Below, one piece after another: positions 1 through 11,160 of a stretch of DNA of 64,000 nucleotides; the stretch's first letter is position 1, and every line of letters starts with the position of its first letter. Source of the stretch: Sordaria brevicollis (lineage: Eukaryota > Ascomycota > Sordariomycetes > Sordariales > Sordariaceae). The notes under the pieces are model-generated. The model made no database searches. It was not told the origin of the DNA and saw nothing but the letters and a program-made list of their open reading frames with translations. The stretch is from assembly GCA_033439795.1 (NCBI GenBank), contig JAUTDP010000004.1, forward strand, positions 124,001-188,000, read 5' to 3'. The position numbers and the translations under genes are program-made.

Positions 1-113
1 TATTAAGACAGGTGTTGAAATTGAGTCTCTCGGACAAAACCATTGCTTGAACTGCTGATTGCCAGTTCTCATAGTAACCAATCACGAAGAGGTTAATAGC
101 CCTGGTGTAACTA

Positions 114-2177
114 TTAGCACACTGAACGCTCCCTGTTAGAAAATAGCAATGTTTCGTACGTATCTGACGCGTACTGAACACGTTCCTCTATTGTGATGTC
201 AGTAGCTTGCCAGCCAGTTGTCGGCGTGGGCTGAGACCGGATCTGGAAATCAACGGCTTGAGTGACTTGGTGTTGCCAAGATGGTGCATTGTCATCATCT
301 TGTTCCTCCTGAATATCTTGATCGTCTCGTGAAGCGAATGATCCTCGAAGGCTTGCGGAGCTGCGAGAATCAAGCGCACGGGAGTCGGAGCCGTTTGATC
401 CGTCCTCGTCCTGGTCATCCCTATGTTGATGCCGTGGAAGGGCAAAGATGGCCAGTTGCTCCAAGTGCATAGCAACGTGTTTCTTGAAGCGGTTACTGTT
501 GACGGTGAAGCCATCCTCTGGTTGGGTATCTCTCCCGGGTGGCATTCGTTTAGCTATGAGCGCGGACCAGTCATCGCAAAATGGACAATCGTCAGCCTTG
601 AAGTCAATGACCGCGTTGCGGCCAGCATCTTCAAGCAGTTCGAGTTGGTCCGAGTCGAATTTTCCATGAACATTGAGGATATGTTGCTTGAGCTCGTTTC
701 GCTGCCTCAGACCTTGGCCGTCTCTGTCTCCGCACAGTACACATGCGTATCTGGATCGATGCTGTTCAAGCTCGTGGTTGAACCACGATGTGCGATCGTC
801 GAAGAACTTGTCGTTGCACTCGGTTCCGCCTACTGTGCAGACGTAAGCTTTGAGGTCGCGATACGCATGACGCCTATTGTTTTGACCGTGTGTGTTAGTC
901 TTCTAACGGGGAATAGTTGGGGCTGGCAATTTTCGAGCTCTTGGACGTGGTCACACTTGCCTCCATGCTTGTTCGGAGCGGAATTGCTGAAGGGTGTAGC
1001 AAATCGGACACTCGAAAGGGTCGTCGTCTGGTGATAACTCTACGAGTCGAGGTAGTTTCAAAACTGCCAGTGATTCGGACGTGGTAGAGACACTACAACG
1101 AGAGACAGTATCATCCTCTTCCTCAAGGGCATCCACGGAACCCTGGATGGCATCTATCAGATTTGCCCTGGCAATGAATGTTGTGGCTTTGCTGGACTGC
1201 TTGGCAGTCGTGGCCTTTTGGCTTCCGATCTGCGGATTAGAAGGATCCTTCATCTCTTTCTCCTCGGCTGCCAAATTGGATTTGTGATCTCGGCAATAAC
1301 GGATGAACTGCCTCCGTGTTGCAATTGCCTTGCCCAGGCGCGATGACTGGTCTCCGGTGCCTAGTTTTGGGTGCTTGTGCTGTACATAGTCGATATCAAA
1401 CCGGTCCAGAAATGCGTTTGTTGAGTCTCGGGATGCGCGGTGGAAGCGGTCAGTTCCGCTCGAAGCGGGCTGCCTGACCAGAATGCCGACCTTCAACAAG
1501 GACGCGATGGTCTGGGAAACGACTTCAAGAACAGAAGCAGCCTCGTCAAAGGAGTCGTCGGAGCAGGAACTCTCATCAGACTGCATGTCAAAGTCATTCT
1601 CGGAACCAGAACTGTAGCCAACTTCCCGGTCGGGTTGGGTACCATTCACGAGGTTCATTACTATTTCCACGATGATTAGGACTTTGACCTATGGGCCGGA
1701 TGGGTAAAGAAAGCCTTGGCTCAGTAAGTACTTACAGTCACCGACGGCCTCAGCCATGTCGTCCAACTCTGTACAAATGTAGTCCAGCAGGTCTGGTGAA
1801 CTCGCCAGCCTACTGTCCAGGGACAACTTTGAGGTGGGCTTCCGCAATGCCCCCAGGTTTCCTGCCCACAACATGAACCTCTCCAGAACATCCTTGATGG
1901 AGGAGGCCGTCACCGTCGTCGTCGTTGTCGTCGTCGTCGCCTGAGCTGGCTCATAGTCGAGTGTCGTTAGCAGGTCGGTGAGGTGCTGTCGGATACGGCG
2001 ACATTTGCCGCTGATTGTCTGGTCGTCCATCTGGGGCGGGAGTCCGTGGTAGACATGCAGATAATCGTTGATGTTGTTTTGCGACGGAAATATGGTGCTG
2101 TGCAGGTAGATGAGACCGAAGATGATGATGGAGCTTGCAAGTGGAAACCTTGAAGTCTGGATGGAAATGTCAGCCAT
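114..2177 (-). CDS. AcuF-like C2H2 zinc-finger protein (copy 1 of the head-to-head pair)
   Basis: Spliced model: exons 2177-1736, 1660-961 and 873-114, giving 633 aa. Intron 1 is GT-AG. Intron 2 (960-874) fits only with a GC donor (AG|GCAAGT); the nearby GT at 956 puts the rest out of frame. The protein has an N-terminal LERFMLWAGNLGALRKP block, an acidic middle, a first finger region CPICYTLQQF..AW, then RRHAYRDLKAYVCTV, a CVLCG..H pair, CPFCDDW and the family's FKKHVAMHLEQLAIFALP end. These are hallmarks of the fungal oxidoreductase acuF-like C2H2 zinc-finger family, a predicted nuclear or cytosolic family with no established function. It aligns along its whole length with the gene at 58689-60894. 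It is divergent from the DUF7580 gene starting at 2635 (457 bp apart), so a shared promoter is likely. A start at an internal Met near the MDDQTISGK block is possible. Confidence 0.85.
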
Positions 2178-2634
2178 CAGCTACCCCGCATGTAATCTCA
2201 GTCGGATTGGAAGGTGCGGGTGATGTACATGATGGTGGGCGACGATGCCTCACTTTTACTGGATGCGCTTTCCGTTGGGCTTGATGCATCATGCACCCGC
2301 AGACCCGCTAGCCGCTAGACGTTGCTACCCTACACAGGCAGCCTGCCCGAGTGCCCATGGCCTGCGACGTTCCTGCACTGCCCATTTGGTCGCCTCTTCT
2401 TCGAGGCCAATTCCCCGCACCTGCCTTTAACATTTCACCTCTTTCAGTTTTCATTCCTCTTTTCCAAGCAGAACTCTGAGTTTGTCAGGACTCTGGGGCT
2501 GCTTCTTCTCATCACTGCAGTGACACTCATCTCAACCACGGGCGGAGACTCTTTGCGTCGCATCTTTTCAGACCCAATTCTTCCCCCCAGAAAGCTCCCC
2601 AATACCCCCAAACGTCCACAGCACCTGTCACCTC
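2178..2634. promoter_or_regulatory. Shared divergent promoter of the first AcuF-like/DUF7580 pair
   Basis: This 457 bp gap lies between two start codons pointing away from each other and holds no ORF of its own that I can support. It has pyrimidine-rich stretches on the plus strand before the DUF7580 start (about 2400-2600), typical of fungal promoters. The equivalent gap at the second pair is interrupted by the AT island. No specific factor site is claimed. Confidence 0.5.
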
Positions 2635-4842
2635 ATGTCTGGCCTTGAGATAGTAGGCGTTGTGCTGGGTGCCTTGCCACTCGCCATCGAGGTCCTGGAC
2701 AGATATGGCGAGGTGGCCAAGCGCAGTAAGAGCTTCATCAAGATCAAACTCGAATACCTCGAATGGAAACGGCGGTTGAGGTACAGCTCGCTCATGTACA
2801 AACGCAACCTTCAAGACCTCCTTTTGCCCATCATACTGGATGCCGAAACGGAAAAGGATAGGATTAGCACCCTCATTGAGGATCCCTTTGGAGCATGGCG
2901 TTGGTGGACCGAGCCCGACACTGCCCGCATGTTAAAGGAACGACTGCGCGGGGATTCGTACGATGTATACATGGATTACATCCAGGCCATTGAAGAGGTC
3001 CTGGAAGAGATTGTGGATGAGTTGGCTTTGGATGATCCAACAGTTCAGAGCATGATTGCTGCACCTGTAAGTCCACAACCCCAGGAACTGCGCAAATCTG
3101 GCTATTTCTCGGCCATGTTTATGACATCGACTAACCTAGGTACCTTATCCATACAGAGCAAAGGAACATTGCTTGAGCGATTGAAAGGGCTGAGATCCAC
3201 TGACAACCGCCATTTCCAGTGGCACAGGTTCAAGTACGCCGTCAAGAGCAAGGAGAGGCGGACCGAATTGTTCAATACTCTGGACGATTACAACACACGA
3301 ATCGAAAAGCTCCTTGGAGGAAACGACAGACTCAACGACCTCTCCGTTCAACCTCCCATTATTGCCCCTACGCAGTCAAAGGCCGCCGCTGCCGTCAATA
3401 GTGCGCTCTGCAGCTTTTGGGTGACGGCTGACAAGTTCTTCAATGCGCTCACCTCAAGTTGGAACTGTCGATGCCACACTCATTGCGCGAATCTCCTACT
3501 ACGGCATCGGACCAGCACCACGCCCGAGTTTGATGTATTGTTCACAAAAGAGCAGCCCAGCCCGGAAACATGGATTGCCCGGAAAACGAGAATTGTCGGG
3601 AAAAAAGGTGTCGAAGGGGGGTTGAAAGGAACGGGCAAGTCTCAGATGAGTTTGCCGATACACACGCCGTCACACAAAGACAGTCGCCCACTCAAGTCCG
3701 CGCTGGGAAACACGAGAAAGCCAAAAGGAAAAACAGCAATGTTTGCGGGATTTCAGTGAGTCAATGAGTCCTCTGAGTGCCCAAGGGTACCTCTACCTAA
3801 CACAATCGTGTCTGGGACTAACCCCATATCGAGATCCACATCAACAGTGACACTCATAGAAGTCAAGGAGGAAGAAGAAGCGGCACATGCAGTCAAGTCT
3901 ACGATTTCCTCCTTGACTACATTCAGCGCATCAGTGCAAGCGATCCAATGTCTCTGTACCGCCCTAGGATGCCCGACTGCGCCCGGACTCCGGGGCCAGC
4001 CGAGCTACGGCTACTTGATGCACGACGACATCACTTACCACGTCTACGACTTGCCCAACCAACCCATCCAGCAGCAGACCACCATCACCCTCCAGAACAT
4101 TATCGACGGCAAACTGCTCGCCTCTCTTGAGCGCAAGCAGCGATACTTTATAGCCTTCACTATCGCCTCCTCCTTCGTACAGCTCCTCGGTTCATCCTGG
4201 TTTCCCACCACCCTCACCAAGACCGACATCGTCTTCTTCCGAAATAACCCTCCGGAGCAGTCGTCAGACGAGGACACGGATGAAGAGGACCGCTTCCTCG
4301 ACGGGGACGGAAACGGAACGGCCTTTCTAGACGAGCCATACGTCCAACGACCCGTCGTCGCAAGTTGTGAAAGCCAACAAGACAAGGTGCCGGTGTCGGC
4401 CTACTCCTCCCTCCAAGAGCTTGGCATCATCCTCGTCGAGCTCTGCTTCGGCAAACGCCTCAGGGACCAGGACTGCTGGCGAAGGCACAACAGGAACTCG
4501 CGCGCGCGCGACGACTACGTTCGAGGGATCTACGATTTGATGGCGGCCAACGAGTTGAAGCGCAAGGTGGCGGGCGAGGCGGGTCCGGACTATGCGGCTG
4601 CTGTCAAATGGTGCTTGAAGGACGATGGGTCTTTCGTATGGGGGAGTAAAGGTGGTGAGGTTGTGAAAACTTTGGGAAAGTTTGCCGTGTACAAGAACAA
4701 CAACAACATGAAAGGACGGACGGTGGAGAAGTGGAGGAAAGAGATGGCTAACAATGTAGTTGAGCGCTTGAAGGCGTGTTGTGATTATTTAGCAGGCCAG
4801 AGGTTGGAGGACGACGATGAGGATGATGATGAGTACTACTAA
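2635..4842 (+). CDS. DUF7580-type protein, copy 1 (HeLo-like N-terminus, kinase-like C-terminus)
   Basis: Exons 2635-3066, 3157-3755 and 3834-4842 give 679 aa. Both intron positions match the paralogue at 44071-46222. Intron 1 is 90 bp and stop-free, so unspliced RNA would remain open. The N-terminus (SGLEIVGVVLGALPLAIEVL) is a short hydrophobic helix followed by a helical region, as in fungal proteins of the HeLo/prion-inhibition neighbourhood. The middle carries the conserved WNCRCHTHCANLLLRHRT motif. The C-terminal block (residues ~400-660: RYFIAFTIASSFVQLLGSSW, a TDIVFF segment, then LGIILVELCFG) resembles a degenerate protein-kinase C-lobe, but I see no HRD or DFG. The tail is acidic (DDDEDDDEYY). 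Family membership is well supported; function is unknown. A cell-death or signalling role is inference from the N-terminus only. Confidence 0.85.
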
Positions 4843-5124
4843 TTGACACCAACCTCACCGAGTATAAGTACCTAGATGAAAATGTGTACGAAAGGCGCCA
4901 ATGAGTCGTCTCAGGTTCGGAGGAGAGGAACGAAAGCAAAAAATATGTGACGACAAAAGTCAAGTAGGTAATGACACTTGTGGTTGAACAATAAACATTA
5001 CTTAGCAGAACTAAATCCCTCCAATCTGGGTATCACATTCCGTCTTCCTTCTTCCCCATCCCCTCTTCCTTCCTTCTCATCCCCTTCTTTTCTCCATCCA
5101 CAACTCTCTGTCTCAACAACCACT
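4843..5124. other. Short convergent intergenic region
   Basis: 282 bp between the 3' ends of the DUF7580 gene (plus) and the secreted cytochrome-domain gene (minus). It is pyrimidine-rich on the right side. Both 3' UTRs probably lie here. Nothing else is visible. Confidence 0.5.
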
Positions 5125-6594
5125 TCACCAAGTGTGCATAGTCCCCTCATCCTCCTCCTCACTATCCGAATCCGAGTCCGAATCACTATCACTATCGCTC
5201 TCACACCCACAGTCGGAATCACTATCCGAGTCACTCTCACTCTCCCCCTCCTCAACCCCCTTCTCCCCCTCACCCTCCTCCTTCTCCCCACCCTCCCCAT
5301 TACTCACATCCTTAACAGGCGCATGACTCTCCCCAACCCCCCTAACCAAATCCACCGCAAAAGGCGCCGCCACCCCTTCAAACCCCCTAACCACCTCCTC
5401 CCTCGCCAACCCCTTCCACTCCTCAAACTGCTCCCGTGCATGCAACGCCCCCTCAAAATCAATCTTCAAATGCCCAAACCCCAGCCTGTGATACGCCACC
5501 TTCCTCTCATTGTCAGGAGCAGAATCAGCCTCGGTCTGGTTCCCATACCCCGACGCCACCGTATCCCCCGTCGCCCACCCCAGCCTCAAAACCTTGGTCT
5601 TGCCAGCAGCGCGGTAAGACTCGAGGTTTGCGGCGCATTTGGAAATGGACAAACAACCCTCGCACAAGAAAGTGTAGGTGAGCAGGTCGGGGGTAATCTC
5701 CGTCGCAGACTCGATGGTTCTAATCTTGAATGCTAGGTCTTTCCCACCCTCCGCAACTTGCTGCCCGGGCGTGGTAGCGGTGGTAGCGGTGGTGGTGGTG
5801 TGGTCAACAGTCTCGGTAAAAGACGAAAAAGCGAGGTTGCCGAATCCATCGGTTTGGATACCCAGAAATAACGGGAGGTGGGAGGCGGTAAGCTTGGGGG
5901 AGATGGAAACGCCGCCCCAGCCGGCGCCGCGGCCGAGGCCGGTGGTGGAGTTGAGGGGGAAGGAGATTTGGGCGATGAAATCTGTTGCGTCATCCTTGTT
6001 GATCTCCTGGCCACCCCCTAGCAAAGAGTTGGAAGAAGCGGTGGAAGAAGGAAGGCCGGGGAGGGCGAGGGCGAAGCTAAATCGCGTGGTTTCGTCGTGG
6101 AAGCGCTGGAAGGAGATACCGGTTGTGGAGTCGACGAAGGGGAAGGAGGAGCGGTGGGGCATGGGGATGTGTTTCTTCTTCTCTTCTCCATCAGTAGTAG
6201 AGTCGGAGCCGGACAGGGCTTGAGAGTCGCGCTTAGTGGCTGTTGTTCCGCCGCCGGGGATTGACTCGGGCCCAGTCTCGGGAGCAGAGTTGTTGTAGGC
6301 CTGGGTGGGGACAAAGGTGTGGTTGGTGTAGAGGTTGTTGGTCTCGACCTTTCCTTGAGGCTCCTGGGGGGCGGTAACAGGTACAGAGTCGGAGGCGCGC
6401 TTCAAATGGTCGGGAAGCTGAAAGTGAGTACCATGGCCGGGGATGTGGTTGCCGGTGGCAGCGACGTGAGTCTTGAAGCCACCAGGACTGGCAACGCCGG
6501 CGGGGATCATGTTGTTGACGTTGACATTGGTGGGAGCGCCGAAGACGGTGGCCGAGGCGGCGAGGAGGAGGGCGGCTTTTGTTAGGAGGGACAT
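5125..6594 (-). CDS. Secreted cellobiose-dehydrogenase-type cytochrome-domain protein with acidic SD-repeat tail
   Basis: Single-exon gene, 489 aa. Residues 1-19 (MSLLTKAALLLAASATVFGA) form a clear signal peptide, and dibasic KR sites at 65-66 and 121-122 could be Kex2 cleavage points. Residues ~150-395 follow the cytochrome (DOMON-like) domain of cellobiose dehydrogenase: FVDSTTGISF, FALALP, DFIAQISFPL, a CEGC pair at 311-314, LGWATGDTVASGYG, and YHRLGFGHLKIDFEGA with His369 at the place of the axial haem His. The axial Met region is altered (GGVSIS instead of the usual G-x-M), so classical His/Met haem binding is doubtful. There is no FAD dehydrogenase domain and no membrane anchor. The last ~60 residues are a Glu-rich then Ser-Asp repeat tail. 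Likely extracellular; electron-transfer function is inference from the family. Confidence 0.75.
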   Translation of the reverse strand: MSLLTKAALLLAASATVFGAPTNVNVNNMIPAGVASPGGFKTHVAATGNHIPGHGTHFQLPDHLKRASDSVPVTAPQEPQGKVETNNLYTNHTFVPTQAYNNSAPETGPESIPGGGTTATKRDSQALSGSDSTTDGEEKKKHIPMPHRSSFPFVDSTTGISFQRFHDETTRFSFALALPGLPSSTASSNSLLGGGQEINKDDATDFIAQISFPLNSTTGLGRGAGWGGVSISPKLTASHLPLFLGIQTDGFGNLAFSSFTETVDHTTTTATTATTPGQQVAEGGKDLAFKIRTIESATEITPDLLTYTFLCEGCLSISKCAANLESYRAAGKTKVLRLGWATGDTVASGYGNQTEADSAPDNERKVAYHRLGFGHLKIDFEGALHAREQFEEWKGLAREEVVRGFEGVAAPFAVDLVRGVGESHAPVKDVSNGEGGEKEEGEGEKGVEEGESESDSDSDSDCGCESDSDSDSDSDSDSEEEDEGTMHTW

Positions 6595-8179
6595 TTTTGT
6601 TTGTCTTTTGCTGGTCGATATCTGAAAGAGTGTTTATGTGTAGTTGGTCTTGTTGGTTTGTTTCGAAAGAGTGACTGGGGTTGGATATGTCGCTTGTTGA
6701 TCTGAAAGAAGGACTGCAGTTGGACTTCTGCTGGTTGCTGCTTCGACACCACCGCTGCTGACTGACTGAAACAGGAAGAAAATTCGAAGTGTCAAGATCT
6801 GGGTATCAAGCAGTTATAAGACATCCAGCAGAAAAGAAAAACGATATTAAGGAGGTCTCCCGGCAGTTTGGGAGTGATCGACACCGGCGTGCCGTCAACG
6901 GCACTTCCCATCACCACCATTCAGATTCGCAGGCCTAAATTCGGCGATCTCAATCACCGCAGGGGTCGAGATAAGATGATCGCAATGACTTGGCAACAGC
7001 ACAACACCAACGACTACCCTTCGCCTAACACTCGCGTACATCAAAAAGCAATGCTCTTGTACTTAAATTATAGGGCTGTTGTCATTAATTGTACGTCATT
7101 CTCGCTCATTTGCCGGCCAGTCATCTGCAAAGAGCTAACAGCCCATCACCCGCTAACAAGCATATCACGGGCCGCTAAGCGAACTTTTAGCCATGACAAC
7201 AGAACCCGTGATGTCTCCCGAGACACTCGCCTGTATTTCTTGAACCACCGCGTGTCTCATTCTGAGGGTGATTTGATGGATGAAGTCGGTCCCTAAACAT
7301 ATTGATTCGAGTATGATCGTCAACGTTGGAAAGGGAAGCGATACTGCAAGACGTGCCGTTAGCCGGTGCACCATGAAGAACAAATGTGAGGATATGACGA
7401 TGCGGAGTCGTGTGCAGAGAGAGGGTGGTGGTTACTCAACCCAGGCGGTCAACCCAGCAGAACATCACGGATCACCATCTTTACCTCAACCCCCCTTATT
7501 GGGCGCCATCTCGAGATTTCCCCCCTTATTGGGCGCCATCTCGAGATTTCCAGGGACTTCAGATGTTCTCCTTTTCATTCGATAGTTCCACTTGGATCAA
7601 TGATGGCGGTATGTTCCGCGTCATCCTTTTCTCTCTCAACCCAACTCAACTCAACTCAACCTAGCTTCTGATCAAAACGGATCAACACCAGCATAATATC
7701 CAGCAACATCCAATGAAAAAGGCCCCTTTTTACCGAGCGCCACAATGCGGATGACATGATGGATCAACATCATGGACCCTTTTCGTCGGTATTTCCATTC
7801 AAAGGAGGGAGAGATGGGAAGTTCCGTCGCCATTGCTCTCACTCAACCCAGATTCACACCAGAGAAGATCATCACCGACATGGTGGATGATACTGCGCGA
7901 TATGCAGAACCCGAACATGTCGACAATACTGTGCAGTAAACAGCTGATCAACACACAGATGCACTTGCAGCACTTGCTACCACGAGATAAAACCCCGGGC
8001 TGTCCTAACATCATAAAATTTCCAACTACCAATACCCAATACCCATACCCTAACAACCAAAAAAAACTCCTACGCCATGCTAACCCCCCAAATCAAAAAC
8101 CCCATAACCACAGTTATCCCTCTTATATAACCTCCTCTCTCCCACCAAAACCCAAAACCCAACCAACACACCCCTAATT
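6595..8179. other. Intergenic region upstream of the secreted cytochrome-domain gene
   Basis: About 1.6 kb between two minus-strand genes. It contains the presumed promoter near 6595-6850, a perfect 30 bp tandem duplication (7491-7550), and a C/A-rich low-complexity stretch at 8030-8180 that runs into the 3' end of the pep7-like gene. The short ORFs here lack family resemblance and I do not support any as a gene. Confidence 0.5.
7491..7550. repeat. Perfect 30 bp tandem duplication
   Basis: Two adjacent identical 30-base units (7491-7520 and 7521-7550), each beginning CCCCCTTATTGGGCGCC and ending CTCGAGATTTC. Each contains the palindrome GGCGCC. Probably a simple replication-slippage duplication in intergenic DNA. 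Confidence 0.9.
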
Positions 8180-10294
8180 TCACACCCCAACCCCCAAAAC
8201 CCCCAACCTCTCCTCAACCCCCCTCACCCCCTCCCTAGCCCTCTCAATCTCCCCCTCCAACTCCTCCACATTCCTATTCAACGCCCCAACCTCCTCAAAC
8301 CTTCTCTGGCTCCTCGCACTCTTCAACATCTCCTTTACCATAAACATCTGCTCCTCCAACACCACCAACCGCTCCTTCGCTTCCTTTTCTTCCATATCCA
8401 GCTCGGACTGCGCGGCACTAGCTTCGGAAGCACCCGCGTTACTGCATGTTTCGGTATCCTGGGAAAAGGCAGACTCGCCGTTGCGAAGGGGGGATAAAGT
8501 TGAGACGGATCCGTTGAGCAGCCGGCGATGGGCGTGTTGCGTACTGTTACTCCTCAAAACGCGCGGGACGGATTTGAGCGGGATTAGGTTGGCGTGGAGG
8601 AAGGAACTAGCGGCTGCGTAGACGGATTGTTGAAGGCGAAGTTGGGTTGGGGAGTCGGTTTTGAGGTCGCGCAGGCGTTTGGCTGCTAGGTCGTACTTGG
8701 CGAAGGCGTCGGTGAGGCGTTTGCGGATTTTGGCTGCTTCTTGGACTTGCGCGGAGGTAGGCGGTGGTGGTTTGTCCTGGCGGTAGTCGTCTTCGTTGGG
8801 CGGTTGGAGGGCCAAAAGGGCTTTTTGGAAGGAGGGCATCAACATCCGGATGCCGCGCTCGAATTGTCGTAGGGTTTCGTAGGCGCGCTGGTCTGGTGGT
8901 TTGTGCGCTATGGAAGCGGCGAAGTCGCGGTGGGAAAAGATGGTGGATTTGCAGTCGCGGCACATGCGGATGTCGAGGGTTGTTGTCGCGTTTGGTGGTT
9001 TTTCGTTGTTTATCGTTGCTATAACATGACATGTCAGCGGCTGTCTATATCCCAGAGACCAAGGATACATACGGTGGGCAACATCCAACCCGACCTCCTC
9101 CGAGCACTGTGTCTCCGGATCTGCGCAAACCACCTTTCCGCATATCCGACAATGATGCCTCCTAAACGTCCAACTCCGAAACTCCTGCTTGCAAAACGGG
9201 CAGTTCGTGACGGCCCCGTCTTCTTCCCAATTGACGACACTCTGTTCCACCATTTTTCTCTGACTTTTCGCTCCCGTCAACCCCAGTAACCCCGGCCCTT
9301 CATCCGGCGGCAATTCCGCAAGTAATCTCGTCAACTTTGTCAACCTCTTTTCCAACCTTTGCACCTCCAGCTTATGTCTATCCACCCTCTTCGCCCGTAT
9401 CGCCTTGAACGCCGCCATGTGGTCCCTAACCACACCCTGGTGGTCGTTATACCCTTCCCTTGACTTAAAACACGTCTCGCACACGCGACACCATATCCCG
9501 CGCACCGGCTCGTGGTTCGCCGACCTGCTGAGCTTCATCTGGTACATGGTATGTTCCTCGCAAAACAATCTTCCACATTTCCTGCAATTCACCAACCCGC
9601 TAAACGGCCCCAGTTTTCGGGTACATGTCGGATCGGTGCATGGGTCGTTGCCAGTTGGTTTCTGCCAGTGATGTCGCGTCACTAGTTCTTCGGGGTCTAT
9701 CGCTTTTTCTGCCGGTCGTCCGGGTGCACTGCTGCTGCTGCCGGAAGTGGTAGCGACAACGGGTTGCGTATCGTTCGGTTCGAATACATCCAGACCGCGC
9801 AGGGTCTGGTTGATGATATTCAACGGCTGGAATTTCTTGGCTTTGCGCACTTGCTTGTCGAACCACGATTTCACTTCGTCCTGCGTCTCTTCGGGTAACT
9901 CCTGATGGGCGTCGTCGATGTGTCGGTTTAGCTGTAGGAGGGTGACCATTTCTTCTTCGCATATCGGACAGACGAGGCGGTTGTCGTTGGCGCCTTGCTG
10001 GCCGCCGCCAGTGGAAGGACCGGCCAGGCTGACATTGGACACGAGGTCTTGCCGGATGTTGTCGGGTAAGGGTACGGATGACGATGGGGAGATGCTGTCG
10101 CGGGTGGAATAGTTGGGCGAGACGAAGGAGACGGTGCTGCTGTCGGAGGGCGCAAATGGGCTGACGGCGCGATGTACTATGCCTCCTGGCGACGGCGATG
10201 GTGATGACGATGACGCTGCGGGTGGTGGTGCGGGCGGGGCGAGGCCCTTGCCGTTGCCCAAGATGCGCCCACCTCCGAGCCTGCGCCCGGACAT
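8180..10294 (-). CDS. pep7: Vac1/Pep7-family FYVE zinc-finger protein (endosome-to-vacuole sorting)
   Basis: Reading frame 10294-8180 with a probable 54 bp intron (9072-9019: GTATGT donor, CTGAC branch, TATAG acceptor). Splicing gives 686 aa; the intron is stop-free, so a 704 aa retained form is also open. Domains in order: Pro/Ser-rich N-terminus; C2H2 finger CPICEEEMVTLLQLNRHIDDAH (~109-130); a Cys-rich FYVE-like region (~205-285: CTRKLGPF, NCRKCGRLFCEEHT, CRVCETC); a FYVE finger with the PI3P-binding signature WTFRRHHCRICGKVVC (~370-385); C-terminal helical/coiled-coil segment ending in a Glu-rich helix. This order matches yeast Vac1/Pep7 and rabenosyn-5, which tether Rab5 (Vps21) vesicles with Vps45 at endosomes. 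Divergent from met8 (866 bp gap). The assignment is strong. Confidence 0.88.
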   Translation of the reverse strand: MSGRRLGGGRILGNGKGLAPPAPPPAASSSSPSPSPGGIVHRAVSPFAPSDSSTVSFVSPNYSTRDSISPSSSVPLPDNIRQDLVSNVSLAGPSTGGGQQGANDNRLVCPICEEEMVTLLQLNRHIDDAHQELPEETQDEVKSWFDKQVRKAKKFQPLNIINQTLRGLDVFEPNDTQPVVATTSGSSSSAPGRPAEKAIDPEELVTRHHWQKPTGNDPCTDPTCTRKLGPFSGLVNCRKCGRLFCEEHTMYQMKLSRSANHEPVRGIWCRVCETCFKSREGYNDHQGVVRDHMAAFKAIRAKRVDRHKLEVQRLEKRLTKLTRLLAELPPDEGPGLLGLTGAKSQRKMVEQSVVNWEEDGAVTNCPFCKQEFRSWTFRRHHCRICGKVVCADPETQCSEEVGLDVAHRMYPWSLGYRQPLTCHVIATINNEKPPNATTTLDIRMCRDCKSTIFSHRDFAASIAHKPPDQRAYETLRQFERGIRMLMPSFQKALLALQPPNEDDYRQDKPPPPTSAQVQEAAKIRKRLTDAFAKYDLAAKRLRDLKTDSPTQLRLQQSVYAAASSFLHANLIPLKSVPRVLRSNSTQHAHRRLLNGSVSTLSPLRNGESAFSQDTETCSNAGASEASAAQSELDMEEKEAKERLVVLEEQMFMVKEMLKSARSQRRFEEVGALNRNVEELEGEIERAREGVRGVEERLGVLGVGV

Positions 10295-11160
10295 GGTGTC
10301 GTCGATGTGGTGGTGATGCTGGCCGTAAGGAGAGGGTTAGGTGGTCGTCGAGGTGAGGGCCATATTTGGTGGTTGACGGAGAGAAGTTGGCAAGTTGGTC
10401 GTCGTTGCCCGTGGGTTGTTGGTTGTTGGGTCACAGCTGCCCTGCAGTTTGCGGGTCGTCATTGGCTCGGGACCGGCGGTGCAGGATAGGCGCAGCTCAA
10501 GCACTGTCACCTAACAGCTGCAGCCTGGAGCCCCTGTAATATCAGTGCGTCGTCAACTATTTTTGGCCAGTATCAAACATTCCTCATGATGATTGTCAAC
10601 CATGATGTTCTCCCGGTTTGGTGTTGATAGGTTTAGAATATCATCAGAGAGTATCCTACCGATAGCACTCGGCCCGGAACCCGATATCACGGGAAGCCGT
10701 CAATATCGGGACGGTCCTTGGTACGCCGCCGACATCAACATGCCCGAGAACCCGGATGGGCAGGTTGGAGATAATTGTTAGGGGTCTACTTCTTCCCTCA
10801 CCTATTACCTACATAAACAGAAGTACTTCTGCATCCTCCGATCCCGCGCTCCCCTCCCCACCCTCCCGCAATCGCCCCTCTGTAAAAGGCCGGGGTTGAC
10901 CCTCCATCGCCCGCCAATTTTATGTCATCGCCGCGAGCACGTCAGCGCAAGCCGCAGCGGCAGTCGGCAGAATATCCGATCTTTTATCACAAAAGGGTTT
11001 ATCAGTCATACTTTCACTTTCATCTTTCCACGAGCATTTCACTTTTCCCTCCCCAAACTTGAACGTTTACGATTTCAGCTCTGAGCAATCTGCAATACGA
11101 ATTGACGACCACCAAGCAAGCGCTGGCGCTCCGAATACATCACGACGTAAAACAGACAAA
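10295..11160. promoter_or_regulatory. Divergent intergenic region between pep7-like and met8-like genes
   Basis: 866 bp separating two divergent start codons; it should carry both promoters. Plus-strand pyrimidine-rich sequence (about 10830-11060) precedes the met8 start. I see no protein-coding signal and no RNA gene. Confidence 0.5.
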
